From Haliotis asinina (taxonomy: Eukaryota > Mollusca > Gastropoda > Lepetellida > Haliotidae), in contig NC_090291.1 of NCBI RefSeq assembly GCF_037392515.1, forward strand, positions 31,172,001-31,236,000: a stretch of DNA of 64,000 bases, written 5' to 3'. Numbering within the stretch: position 1 is the stretch's first letter; every line of letters starts with the position of its first letter. The notes under the pieces are model-generated. The model saw only the letters and a list, made by a program, of their open reading frames with translations, was not told the DNA's origin and searched no databases. The position numbers and the translations under genes are program-made. Of this stretch, positions 44,300-56,083 are shown in pieces.

Positions 44300-45360
44300 T
44301 CTCGTGAAGGGCAACCTCGTGGTGGTGTGTGCTGGGTAAGGCTAATAGCACCTTAATTACCCGTGTGGACTTAGGTAGAATAGGTCCCGAACACCTAACT
44401 GTTGGTCGTAAGTGCGACCAAATTGGGCACCTTGTTTGCTGTGTGTTGCGTCCCTGTGTCGGTGGAGGATGGGATAATGGCGGTTCAGGGCAAAGGAGCA
44501 AGGTTGATAGAGTGGGCCGGGCTCTATCACTCGGCTGGTCACGCGATGTCCTGTGCATAGAAAACATGTTTGAACATTTATCGTATTTGGATATTGGTCA
44601 TTTTTTCATTTCCAGTATAACAATTATTGACATATCAAATTGCCTAGAAGTCGTGTTTCACGGGCAGTCTGGTAATGATGACCTCCAACATCAGTATGAA
44701 TCCAATTGCTGATATTGGCAGAATCAGCCTGATATTTAATTTGGTATACGAATACTGCTATTAGTCCCTATACGAAAACTTGGCCGTGATCAAAGTAATC
44801 CTCCTGATTACACACCAGTATCTTTAACGTCTTTAAAACCTTAAACGAATTGTTAATACTTGATTAATTTGGTATTTGGAAACCAAAACATAATTACAAA
44901 TATACAATGTGGTTTCCGAAAAGAATTGAATAGGAAATTGAGGAATGGCATTGCAGGCAAGACTTTAATCAACAGAAAAATAAATGTATAACACTTAACT
45001 CCCAGTTTACGGATGGACCCAAAGATAGTGGCTGTCATTAGATGCAGATCTCGATTATCAAAAGGTAGCTCTATTTTACACAGCAGAAGCAAATGCCATA
45101 CAAACAACCATTAACCATCCCAAAGACATAAACAATCGATAAAATTTTGAGACTCGCCTAAGTGCCTTCAGGCTAGTAAAGTGTATCACTTTTGATGTTG
45201 TATTGTCCTGTATACTGATCTTGCAACCGGTCAATACATCGTCTTTGCTGGCTACCCAGACATGTTGGAATCATTGATAATTTCGTTGGAATCACTCAAC
45301 ACTCCCCTTATTATCCTATGTCAAATATAAAGCTGTCGTAAGATCTTACATCCATGACTC
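44300..45360 (+). mobile_element. LINE fragment (Jockey-like), internally decayed
   Basis: 44300-44570 resembles a LINE 5' leader (GTGCTGGGTAAGGCTAATAG). 44770-44930 encodes remnants of RT motifs (PDYTPVSLTSL, IQCGFRKELN). 45005-45110 is RNase H (FTDGPKDSG, FTAEANAIQTTI-type residues), and 45240-45275 WLPRHVG. Order and direction fit one element with large deletions. The RNase H part resembles 7098-7260. Confidence 0.6.
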
Positions 45361-46364
45361 ATGCAGGAGTGAGTGAATGAGTGGGTGAGTGAGTGAGTGA
45401 GTGAGTGAGTAACCCAAGAAGCTGGGGGAAGGACATGAATGCCTTGATGGAGTTCGATAACGGAAACCAAGTTACAGTTTGATATGAGGCCTTGTTATGC
45501 GCTTCTTGACTTGTGCACGGTATCATCAATAGGTGATGATATTCTCAGAAACCGATATCATGCTCATAGATGGAAACTGAAATTAATATATGTTTGCAGG
45601 ACATAAACATCGTAGTGGAGTTACGAAACAGTACCAAATAGGAACAGAACACTGTGACGTGGAATATTGATCTCAATGTCTTCTTGAATCCAGATCTGTG
45701 ATATTCTTCTGGATTTGGCGGTCATTTTTTCATTCAACTTTATGTATTATGAATATATAGCTATATGAATATATAACTATATGAATATATAACTTGTTTT
45801 AGTCACAATATGGCTAAAATGCTGCCGATGTTATTTATAATCATAACTCACTCACTTAGTGACGTTCAGATCTGAGCGAGACAAAAACAAGACTGCATCA
45901 TTCCGGAGGAACATGAAAAACATTAGTAATGGTGATGGGCTTTCGTCTTTGGAAACATTTCCACTACCGCTTCCTACGAACACAACATCCTTCACATTAG
46001 GACCCAACCTATGGTAGTTTCCTTTTTCATTCAAATCTAAACCACTTTAGTGTTTTTTTAAACAGGCCGAAACAGTCTCAGCGCGACCACCACTGTCAGA
46101 CATGGCAGTGAGTGAGTGAATTATAATATAACCTCACACCGGCAATATTTCCGCCATATAGTGACGAGAGCAAAGGTAGTATATATGATGAATATCTGTC
46201 ACAGAAGTCTAAAACGTAATCATTTCTGATTCTACAAATGCAACTCGATATAACCTGTTGTTTGTAAGTTCCAGTAAGTAAGTATTTCGGTGAGATTCGT
46301 AAAAATCACATTTTTTTATAGAATTGGACTTCAGCAGCCTGTTCTTCTTTTAAGAGTCGGGAAA
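45361..46364. other. No gene recognised; (GTGA)n at 45367-45412
   Basis: Contains a GTGA microsatellite and a TATA-rich triplicate (GAATATATAGCTATAT) near 45750-45795; otherwise unremarkable. Confidence 0.5.
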
Positions 46365-46520
46365 CAGTATCGGGTGGTCAGATTGCAGGTAGATTGGGGT
46401 AGCCTAGACGTTCGATTCACCAAATGGGTAAAACGTGGGATGTGTATATATGGTGTCCCGTCTGTGATACTGCTGGAACGTTATGTAAAACGGCGTAAAA
46501 CTAAACACACTCACACCCCG
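46365..46520 (+). repeat. tRNA-SINE R2, decayed copy
   Basis: TTGGGGTAGCCTAGACGTTC, GGTGTCCCGTCTGTGATACT and GCTGGAACGTTATGTAAAAC match the R2 head and tail with much divergence. Confidence 0.5.
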
Positions 46521-46578
46521 GACATGCACCTACTGATGTTGGTAGTCCGTATCCCTTTATGTGGAGCTTGATAAAATA

Positions 46579-46753
46579 CAGTGGAAGCTGGCTTAACCGG
46601 CACTCATCAGGACTGAAGAAATAATCCAGTTTAGACAACGTGCCGGATTGTAGAGCTAATGATAAATTTCAAGCCACAGACGGGACTGACATTTTATGCT
46701 AGTGCTGACACCTTGCCAGACTGGACAGATGCCGGTTTTGACAGCTTCCACTG
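46579..46753 (-). mobile_element. Pogo-like MITE with TA target duplication
   Basis: 175 bp, flanked by TA at both ends. Starts CAGTGGAAGCTGGCTTAACC and ends GACAGCTTCCACTG. Inverse of the copies at 29955 and 49446. Terminal CAGTGGAA resembles pogo/Tigger family ends. Confidence 0.85.
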
Positions 46754-46755
46754 TA

Positions 46756-48065
46756 CTGCAGTATGGAAGATAACATCGTAGTCTTATATTCAATGATAGA
46801 TTTCCGGCATTTCGTTATTCCTTGCAGGATGCGATATTCAACGATCAATATTCTGCATTTTTCTCGGCACAAAAACTGTCGAAATACCGGATGTCGATCG
46901 CCCACTGTAACATTGGCAAATATATCCCACAATGTACATATTTCAGTATTGCATCTGATGATGTTGTCAAGGATGCATTGTAACAGAGCACGAACAAATT
47001 TGAGATCACTGATATTTGAAGACCATATTCCACCTGGGGACATTTAATCCGAAATCGAAACATGATGTAATACATACTTGTTAAATGACATTTGGAAACA
47101 CGTTATTTGTTCGTCCATGTGTTCGTGTTATCGAAAACGTTCGAAATCGTCTCGAAACTGTGGCATTTTCGTCACTGCGGCACCAACATATAATGACAAT
47201 GTTCCTTTCTGTGCGTGTTTGTGTACATTAAATACACATACATCCTAACGAGGAACGGGCGATCTAATATTTTGGCACTTTTGTCAATGGCTGGAACATC
47301 TTGTGATCACAGTGAGGGTGTTGTCTTCTGTATGTTGTCAGTAACGCGCAGGTAATAAACACAGGCATTTGTTAACAGAATTCGAGTTCATAATTGTTAT
47401 CAAAGAGTGAGTGAAAGAGTTTAGTTTTACACAGCACTTGACAATATTCCAGCTATATGGCGGCTCTTTGAAGTCCTGATTGAAAAAACACACGCTCGAT
47501 TGTACCTCAAAAGTCGTGAAATGTAAACATGCAAGTCTGGAGATATAGAATGCTGATCGACATGAAAGAGAAATTGACTATTGGAAAGTTGAAACCGTCT
47601 CTCTTGTCAGACAGCTTTGTAGCAATTTCCTGTCACTCTGAATCTGTATGCATAGATACAAATGTGAAACGAGGCGGTCCCACTTGTCTCCTTAAAAATA
47701 AGAAAATGTATTCATGGGCAGTTTCAAATAATCAATCAAGGTTTAGATGTTTGGGTTTTTTTTGTTTCTTTTGTAAAGTGAAAGGCGTATGCACATTGTA
47801 CTATTAAAACTGGGGTTCGGCATAGAATTATATGTTAGATGCGTAACTACCCGATCTACCCAGGAACGAAATGGTTGCTTCCTACCTAAAATGAGGAAGT
47901 TTGGGCGTGATTTTGCACACAACCCTGCTGCGCGGATTATGTGACAGGTGATTTGACCATTTACCAAAGTTCACACGTTACTTTTCGCACACTCAATCTA
48001 CCTATCCACTGAACTTGCCCATAGGCCCGAGTAACAGTTTGTTCCAGTGAAAGAAACCAAACAGG
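46756..48065. other. Upstream region of the mosaic gene; nothing else recognised
   Basis: R1-tail remnant at 47418-47465 (ACAATATTCCAGCTATATGG). No TATA box that I would defend. Confidence 0.4.
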
Positions 48066-48453
48066 ATGGCAGTATCACTCAGTCATGTAGTTATTCTCAT
48101 TCTTTTGGTTTTGAAGAAGTCGGATAGTTGTTTCCACCAAACTTCAGTTGTATTGAATAGTATGTACATGGAACACCACATGTTCAGGAGACTCAGAAGG
48201 ACATCATTGTACGCCTGTGCATCTGACTGCCTCCTGTCTACCGCCTGTCTGTCCTTTAGCTTCGAACCTCTGACAAAAACCTGTCTCCTGAATCGAAAGA
48301 GCAGTGCAGATGTCGACGTTGTTCCTCATCCGGGCGTCATCTTTAGCGACATTGAACGCTGGCCTAAAGTAAGGTGCCTGTATTATTGGGTACAAGATGG
48401 ATATCCCAACATGACGCGTATATACGAGCAATGTAACACCTCCTGCATATTCA
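48066..48453 (+). CDS. Mosaic gene exon 1: signal peptide and PAN/Apple-like region
   Basis: ATG chosen because the hydrophobic signal follows at once. Cysteine spacing C-x3-C-x6-C with SFSFEP and TCLL is PAN/Apple-like. Ends in phase 1 at donor GTAGGT. Confidence 0.75.
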
Positions 48454-51400
48454 GTAGGTTGTAGAGCTCGCAATGAGGGAGTGTATATAGGCTATTACGA
48501 GAGTGTGTTTTGGGATGGTTAATATCCTGCATTAGCAAGAAACATTGTATTTAGTAAGTCTTCATTACACTGTGCCATTCTTACTTTACAATTTTTAAAT
48601 GCGATTTCCATTACCACAAATCATGAAACTTGGTGGAATGTGCGCAGATATCTATGAAGTCATAAATATGCGTGTAACAATACGTTATGTCACTAGCTCG
48701 GTGACACTATATTTTTTCTGATCACTCAGTTGACTGCTTTAGGAGATCTAGTTCCAAGAAAGTTTGAGTGTTGAAGCAGGTATTGTTGCCAACAAATCTT
48801 AGCTTACGCTAGAGAAATAAGAACAAATTTGTGTAGACCTTCAGACACCTTCAATTAAACTTTTGAACAAGAAATGCACTTTAATGTATGCTGCACCTGG
48901 ATTCATGTGCCGTCTGCTCGTGACCACCGACAGTCGGTCTGGAACTGCTGTTGATATCTTCGAAAGCCGATGAATTTCTATCTTCACTTCGTAATCCGCT
49001 CCATCTTTTATGACCAGACACGATTTAATTTGGATCAAAGGACAGACAGTACCCTAAACACGGTCGTCTATCCGAACACGATGTTTGTTTACACTGAGAA
49101 TGTAGTCCCTAAAATGTGATTATGACCTCTCTAATTTGAATTTGCATACTTGACTTCAACGGATACCGAATATACCCGTTGGCTTTATACTGAGGAGAAC
49201 GCTATCCATTGTATCGCTCGTTTAGTTGCATGCCGCTTTTAGCTATTTTCTAGCTACATCACAGCAGTGGACATGGGACGCACACTGCACCCATGTGGGG
49301 AATCGAACCCTGGTCTTGGGAATGACGAGGGCACTGATTATCCACTAGGCTACCAACCGACCTCAGTAGGGGATATTGTCATGTCTTTTCTTTTTTTGTT
49401 GAAGGAATGGTGTTTGAAGGAATGTTTCGTGTACGTTAATAATAACAGCGGAAGCTGTCAAAACCGGTATCTGTCCAATCCGGCAAGTTGTCAACACCAA
49501 CCTGAAAAATCAGTCCCATCCATGTCTTGTACATCTACCATGGGCTCTACAATCAGGCACATTGTCTAAACCGGATTACTTCTTCAGTCTCAGTGAGTGC
49601 CGGTTTAGTCAGCTTCCACTGTACCAGACAATATCGTCGGATTATATTTTTTCTAGCGCCGTTTTCGGCAGTGTTTATTTACTCTATACAGAGATGGGTT
49701 GCTTCACCCAAGCATTGTCACTTGAACTAGGGGTTTACAAGTCGTTCATGCGACTGACAGTAATGTTGTTCTTAAGAGTCCGAAACCACAACAGATGCTT
49801 GCCAGGAAATAACATCAATCAACTTGATCATAGTACTAATCGATTTATGTTCCTACGCAATGCTCGAACTGTATCTCGTTATTGTCCACATTTGTTTCGT
49901 GGTACGGGTTTCGATTGCCATCGATTACTGTGCTCTGATTATCGATCTTATGTTATAGGCGAAAATCATTATTTATCCTTGTAGACTGACAGTAACTTGA
50001 AAGCCATTGATTTATGCCTTTAGCTATAAATATGTATGGGTCTCACAATTAAATTTCCTGTAATGTTTTGTATTCGGCTATCGCCAAAGGACAGAACAAA
50101 AATTAGAATATCACACAATCAAGAACTGAAACTATCACCTACCTCTACAATTAGATTTCAGTCAGATAATACAATATGGATAACAGGCTGGGTATGGTCA
50201 GCAAGATATGACTAACTCACCATACTCGGGACCATGGTGATTTACATTACTTTTCTACCTGCATGGATCCAAGCTGGGTTTACACAATCCCTTTAACCAT
50301 TGGCAATTTTCTGATATTTAGCCATTATTTAAAACAAATACCCTGTTATTAAAAAGCGTGGTAGAGCTAAATAAACTTTGAAAGATTTTGAACTTACATA
50401 TCCCACTTGCCTTGAAAAATTGACACTTCGTTAAATGTGTATTCACTCACTTCATATCAATTTATAGTCTCTGTCTGGGGGATGTGCTGGCTTGTCCTGC
50501 CCACTGGTATCTAGGTGTGAGGTAAATCGACTAGGCAGAGCCACGTGTGTTCCAGGTAAGACATACCTATGATTCTGTTTGTTTGTTGTTGAAAGCTGCA
50601 CCCGGCAGTGTTCCGGTTGTATAACGGGGGTATGTAAACAATCAAGTATGGGCAAGACAATCCAGTGATCAACAGCATGAGCATCCTTTTACGCAATGGA
50701 GACACAATAACATCTGTCAACCAAGTAAGCGATCATGATCACCCGATCCTGTTCATCGCCTATTACCACAAGGATGGCTTACTGAAGACGTGGGATAATG
50801 ACCAAAACGTTCTTACACCCTAGGAATACGTGCTTACACCCTTCGAATGACGGCTAATATGTGCTTACACCCTTCGAAGGATGGCCAAAATGTTCTTACA
50901 CCCTTCGAAGGATGGCCAAAGCGATCTTACCTCCTTCGAATGAAGATCAAATCAGCTTACACCCTTTCGAATGATGATCAAAATGTTTTTACACCCTTCG
51001 AACGACAGAAACAGCGTTATTACGCCCTTCGAAACGTACCTACAACCAACAAATGATGACCAAAACATTCTTGCACCCTTCAAATGATGATCTACACGTG
51101 ATTACACCTTTCGAATGGTGATAAAAAAGTTTCTACACTTATCGGATCGAGCAACTCTTAAACTCTCTTACCCTCTTCGAATGATGACCAAAACCTTCTT
51201 ACCCCCTTCAAATGGTGACCAAAACGCTCTCGCACCCTTCGAGACATGACCAAAACGTTCTTGTACCTTTTGAATGCTGACCAAAATGTTCTTACTTTGA
51301 AGGATGACCAATATATTCTTACACCTTTCGAATGATAATGGAAAAGTTTTCACACCCTTGAAATGATGACCAAAACGTTTCTCCAACTTAGAATGATGAT

Positions 51401-54400
51401 CAAAACGTTTTTCACCCCTACATCCACTATTTTGCCACTGTGAGATAACCCAGTCCTCAGACATCATATACAAACATTCAAGATCAAACCCTGATACTCC
51501 AAACCGAATCAGACGTTCCACTTATAAATGCATTATGCCAACAAAAACTAGGTAGGGATCACTCAGATCCTTCAAGTCGACTGATAACAGTAATCATTTT
51601 TTAAAAACATGTCATGAATAATACATACATCACATCAGTGATAATCGACCATGTTGATTCTATTGATTCGAATGCCAATGTAGGTAAACAGCCACTGTAC
51701 TATCTTCGACCCTGACACCACTCATGGTTCCAACTGGAATAATAGTATTTAGAAAGTCCTTCATGATTTTAGTTTGTTTGTTCATTTGCTTTATAGTTGT
51801 TTTCAGGTTGTTTCATAACTGAATTTCGTGTGGATTTCATCTAATCCGAATTGCGGCCAAAGCAGGGGTGTTCTCCGAGGCAATATATTGTCAGCAACAT
51901 TGTTTCCTATTAACGTGTCTATCAGTGTTGTACATGACTCAATAAACGGTCATTATTTATGGAGGATCTTAACATTCTAGTGGGAGAAATATGCATACAA
52001 ATAAATTAAGAGACAACTAAATTTCGATCAACATTCGCTATTCCAAACATTTTTATGACACCAAGATAATTTGTATTCATGTGGGTGGAAAAGATGAATC
52101 TCATTTAGATCCCAATATTTTCAACATTTGATAATTAAGCCACATTATAACTCGCCGCTTTCAACAAGCAATTCCAAAGCGATTTCAAAATCTTCAGGGC
52201 TAAGGACTACATTTGTTGCTGGCGTATGTGTAATTCATATCCTAACACACACCCTTAAACCACAGCGGTTCCATTAGTGTTAAATACCTTTAGAAAACGT
52301 TTATGAGCTACATAATGCACTCTCTCAATACGCCAATATGTGAACTGATTGTGGCACGTGTAAAATGCATGGCTAATTCAAAAGTAACGCTAATTAAACC
52401 TTTACGTTACTTTCCAGAGTTTCAAGGATGTAGTCAACCTCCAGAGGTCCCCGGAGCCAGCATGACCTACGAAGGTCAGGCTGAAGGAGACCTGGCATCT
52501 TACACATGTGGTCAGAACTTCAAGATCTGCCATGACGTGTCCACTAGTACATGTCAGCCCTCCGGACAATGGGAGACTGTAGCTGGTCTGTGTGGTCAGG
52601 TGATGGTGGTCAATCCGGTTGGTAGCAGATTTGTCTTGGCTCATATCATTTCTGCAGTCTAGCTGACATATACCCAAACGATATCGAAACACAATTAATC
52701 TTACCATAATTATACATTGCTAAATTTTTTTTTAGTTACATTTTATACATTTTAAATCATGATTTTCTTGGCTCACATCTTTTAGGCAGATGACATATAC
52801 TCAGGGAAAACAGAACATTAATCTAGCACTAACAATACATTAGTGAGGTATTGTTGGTGGTGGCACTAGATGTTATTCTTGACTCACATGCTTGACTCGC
52901 AGTACTATTATTTATTCAAGCTGACCCATACTCTAAGGAAACATAAATCAAATATTAATATAACTAATCAACATTGCTGACATTGTACCGAGGTGATGAA
53001 ATGAAATTCGGGCAATGAGTATGTTGTTTCAATCAAATATATTTGCGTTAATTACACGTACATCCAAACCTTATTGGTCCGGGCACCGTTTACATACAGC
53101 GCGAAACTGTTCCAATGAATGATTTTTCCATAACGACAGATACGAGCTGTGTTTTTATTTTCAAACACAGACGCGTCCTCTTGTTAAATACTGGGTGTTG
53201 TTCTCAAAAATGGAGGTCCATCTATTCTCCCAGGATGCTTTGAGTGAGCACGATGGTAAAGCTTCGTGAGGAGTATTGTGGTTACAGGTACTGTCCCTGA
53301 AGCCAAAATCAGTTACAGTTAAGAATCTGTTTCGACATCAGGCGTCAGTATCTATACCTACTCCTTCCTTGTTCTTTATGAATTACTATCCACGAACATC
53401 CGGGTTAGAATTGGTTTTAAGCAACTTATCGTAAAAGGCAACCAACGAGATCGGGTGGTCAGTCTCATGTCTCGACCCACATGTTATTTTATCCCAGCGT
53501 AGATCGATGCTCATGTTGTTGATCACTAGACTGCCTGGTGCAGATTCAATTATTTAGAGCCCACATCAATTATAGCTGAAATGTTGCCAAGTGCGGCGTT
53601 AATCAACACACAAACCGACCAACCAACCAACCTTGTTCTTTAGTGCGATCCTCGGTGTTCATTCAGTGTTACCTCCCATTCAAAGCCACAGGACCAGTTT
53701 ATATGATATGTACATATCATTCCAGCGTAATTGTACTTTGGACGCCAGAGACCATCTTCTGTTACCACTGTTATCTGTTAATTACGAGACTAGAATACGC
53801 ATCAGTGCTTTCTTTTGACTCTGTCCTTGACCTTTGATCCGCTCCACTAGTGTCTGTGCACGTTCATCTCAGTATCCTAGCTTGACGGGTTAACGATTCC
53901 AAGAGTTCCAATACGGTTCTCTCCGTTCTCGCACGGATATGGATAAATTCTGAAGGTGCTTCGAAACGTCTGTTAACAACAGTCTCCAGTCTGTGGTTCC
54001 GATGATTAACGAGCATCGATCAGCACAAATGTAAAATATTTTTACGTCACTCTTGGCATTGATGTGTTCATTTAACCTAACACGTGTTTACCTTAAAACA
54101 TTTTCAGAACTTTACCAAGGTCTTGGTACAGATGCAAAATGAACCAGGAATCGTGTGACTCACTTTGGAAATTTCATCAGAAACCTCAAACTTGACAAAT
54201 GACTGCTGTCATGGGCACTATGGACTGTTGCGTTTCATTAAAAACATGCTTGATTGTAACTCAAACTTGACAAATGACTGCCTGGTATATCGGACATCAC
54301 AGACGATTGACTTTCGTAAAGACGAACATGCTTTATTATACCTCTAACTTGACGAATGACCTCTTTAAATGACAATATTTAGAAGTAGGAGACTAAATAT

Positions 54401-54743
54401 ATGAACAAGCTTGATGGATGAACAACTTCTTTATACATTCCTGTATCACTGTCAAGCAAGTTGCTTGTAATTTGTATAATATAATATAACTGTTCCATGC
54501 TTTTCACTAAACCATTTAACATTCTGTGCGTATATTTTGCATTTGAGCATTCATTGGTTCACGCAGGTTTCCTCTGCATTCAAAATCTTCTATAAAAGAG
54601 CACTTGATTTTGTTATGTTTTCTGTTTTAACGAATGATGCATACATATATTTTCCAGGCTGGGAATAAAAAATATTCAGTTCCATGTGGACCGTCAAGCA
54701 CTTTCAGTGTTCGTGTCTTGGCAGAACCGACTAAAGTTACAAG
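48066..54743 (+). CDS. PAN/Apple-Sushi mosaic gene, 5' part (three exons)
   Basis: Exon 1 (48066-48453) encodes a signal peptide (MAVSLSHVVILILLVL) and a cysteine-rich PAN/Apple-like region (YACASDCLLSTACLSFSFEP, then KTCLLNRKSS). Exon 2 (52418-52599) is a Sushi/CCP module (GCSQPPEVPGA, Y.C, TCQPSGQWE, LCGQ). Exon 3 (54658-54743) encodes KKYSVPCGPSSTFSVRVLAE and PTKVTR, perhaps the first strands of a galectin-like or other beta-sandwich domain; that assignment is weak. Phases agree at both junctions (phase 1, then phase 0) and exon 3 ends in phase 2 at GTAAGG. PAN and Sushi modules bind proteins or carbohydrates outside the cell and are common in molluscan lectin- and complement-like proteins. 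No further exon is seen before the LTR element at 56.08 kb, so that element probably sits in the next intron and the gene continues beyond the window. Confidence 0.75.
49205..49365 (-). repeat. tRNA-derived SINE R2
   Basis: Minus strand: GGTAGCCTAGTGGATAATCA and B-box GGGTTCGATTCCCC, then ACATGGGTGCAG. In the first intron of the mosaic gene. Confidence 0.65.
49446..49621 (+). mobile_element. Pogo-like MITE
   Basis: Starts CAGCGGAAGCTGTCAAAACC and ends GTCAGCTTCCACTG, TA next. Internal TCTGTCCAATCCGGCAAGTT. About 85-90% like the copy at 29955 by eye. Confidence 0.85.
50636..50795 (+). repeat. R1 repeat
   Basis: GACAATCCAGTGATCAACAG, CATGAGCATCC, GTCAACCAAGTAAGCGATCA and CACCCGATCCTGTTCATCGC. 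It runs straight into the minisatellite. Confidence 0.8.
50799..51420 (+). repeat. About 30-bp minisatellite, roughly 20 diverged units
   Basis: Unit approximately GACCAAAACGTTCTTACACC plus CTTCGAATGAT, with period 29-33. AACGTT and TTCGAA are the most conserved pieces. In intron 1 of the mosaic gene. Open frames here are by-products. Confidence 0.9.
52418..52599 (+). CDS. Mosaic gene exon 2: Sushi/CCP domain
   Basis: Acceptor GTTACTTTCCAG, donor GTGATG. About 60 codons with four framework cysteines, PPEVPGA, GDLASYTC and SGQW, the standard CCP pattern, plus two extra cysteines. Confidence 0.85.
53400..53620 (-). repeat. R1 repeat
   Basis: ACGAGATCGGGTGGTCAGTC, GTAGATCGATGCTCATGTTG and TTGATCACTAGACTGCCTGG, then GCCAAGTGCGGCGTTAATCA, in minus orientation. 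Confidence 0.8.
54180..54362 (+). repeat. About 80-bp tandem repeat, 2.3 copies
   Basis: CTCAAACTTGACAAATGACT occurs at about 54182 and 54262, and CTCTAACTTGACGAATGACC at about 54342. AACATGCTT recurs before each later unit. Confidence 0.75.
54658..54743 (+). CDS. Mosaic gene exon 3: start of an unassigned beta-rich domain
   Basis: Acceptor ATATTTTCCAG, donor GTAAGG, 28 codons plus two bases, in phase with exon 2. Sequence STFSVRVLAEPTKVTR alternates like beta strands; galectin is one possibility. Confidence 0.6.
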
Positions 54744-54834
54744 GTAAGGGAACCCGAATTACGATCTCAGTAGATTATCGTAACACATGATTCGCGATGT
54801 ACATGGTTATTTATTCGAGACGTTAAATGTGCTT

Positions 54835-54985
54835 GTTGTTTAACGCCACACTCTGCAGTATTCCAGAGTTGGAACAGAGAGTAACTGACAAAATAAGCAA
54901 CAGAATACAATGACATCTCAAGTCAGCCACGTCTTACGACAAGCATGGGTTGCTGAAAACTTGTTTTAATTCTTCATTGCTTCGA
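54835..54985 (+). repeat. R1 repeat, diverged
   Basis: TGTTTAACGCCACACTCTGC, AGTATTCCAG, TCAAGTCAGCCACGTCTTAC and GACAAGCATGGGTTGCTGAA are in R1 order. Confidence 0.65.
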
Positions 54986-56083
54986 GACGTACAAGTGACG
55001 TACGTATGATCTCTGTCTAATTGAGCTCAGAGCACCGCCTACTTAAAATTTCTCTGTATCACATAAACAACACACGTTCACGTTTAAGGAAAAAGAACTC
55101 ATCATGAAATGATTATCCTCAAATTGAAGATGAAACCACTGCTAGTTTGCCACTATTCAAACGAACACAAACTTGGGGAACTCTTTTTCCGTGTTGGTTA
55201 TTTGGCTTACAGTTATGTTGAAATGGGCGTAAAGAACAATGGTTGAAACGAAGTAAAACTGGTGTACCCTTTGACCTTTGACAGTACCGGGAATTTACAG
55301 ACTTAACCCCGGGGCCTAAGTACGAAAAACACTGCACTAGTGACGAACTGTTTACCCTTATTTAAGTAAAAGGCTTTATTTCTCAAATGCACATTGTTTT
55401 GATAAAGATGAAAAGAATCAGAATGTTTGAAAACACTTTAGTGAGGGAAATGGCCTATGAATTCAGTGTTGAAAGTTATGAAAATGTTTACTCGAGCGAG
55501 GGAATGTGAAAGCGAATGATAATGTAAAACAGAGACTAGTATGAGAGGACTGATATCTAAGACTATGACTAGTCTCGTAGACTAGCACAGGGAGTATTTA
55601 GAGCGTCACAGTCGTTGCATTTGGAAAGGGTAGTATGTTCGTGATTACAAATACAGAGTTCATACAACCTATTTAAGCTACAATTCCTCAATATTGCCAG
55701 GAACTGAAGAGTTCAGTCTAAGTAAATTTAGACTCGGGATTATTCGTAACACTCGACTACTGAGTCTAACCTTTTTCAGATGACCAATCAGGACACAGCT
55801 TACCAAATCGAGAAAGTGAACATTAGCACATACCTTTTGAACTTTTACCTCAAAAAAGTTTAATATCCGAACGTTTTGTTGTTGCTGCTGTTCTTGTTGT
55901 TGTTGTTGTTGTTTTATTTTGTTATTTTTTCGTACGATCGCTTCCGATTGATGCACAAGTAGCACGCTACTTCAGCGAGTGAACAGTCGCTGAAAATAGC
56001 GTATTTTTTTCAATATTCAAGAATGTCAGCTTATGGAAATATTCCCTAATGATAAACATGTCACCAAAAACCCTAAGTGCTTA

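Noticed and set aside
44235-44567. 110-codon minus-strand frame
   Set aside because: Overlaps the LINE leader on the opposite strand, with no features of its own.
49562-49984. 140-codon plus-strand open frame
   Set aside because: It begins inside the MITE at 49446-49621; the rest shows no domain, signal or homologue I know, and has no sensible start outside the MITE.
51168-51521. 117-codon minus-strand frame with repeated FGHHFKG-like text
   Set aside because: It is the minisatellite read as protein; periodic open frames are expected there.
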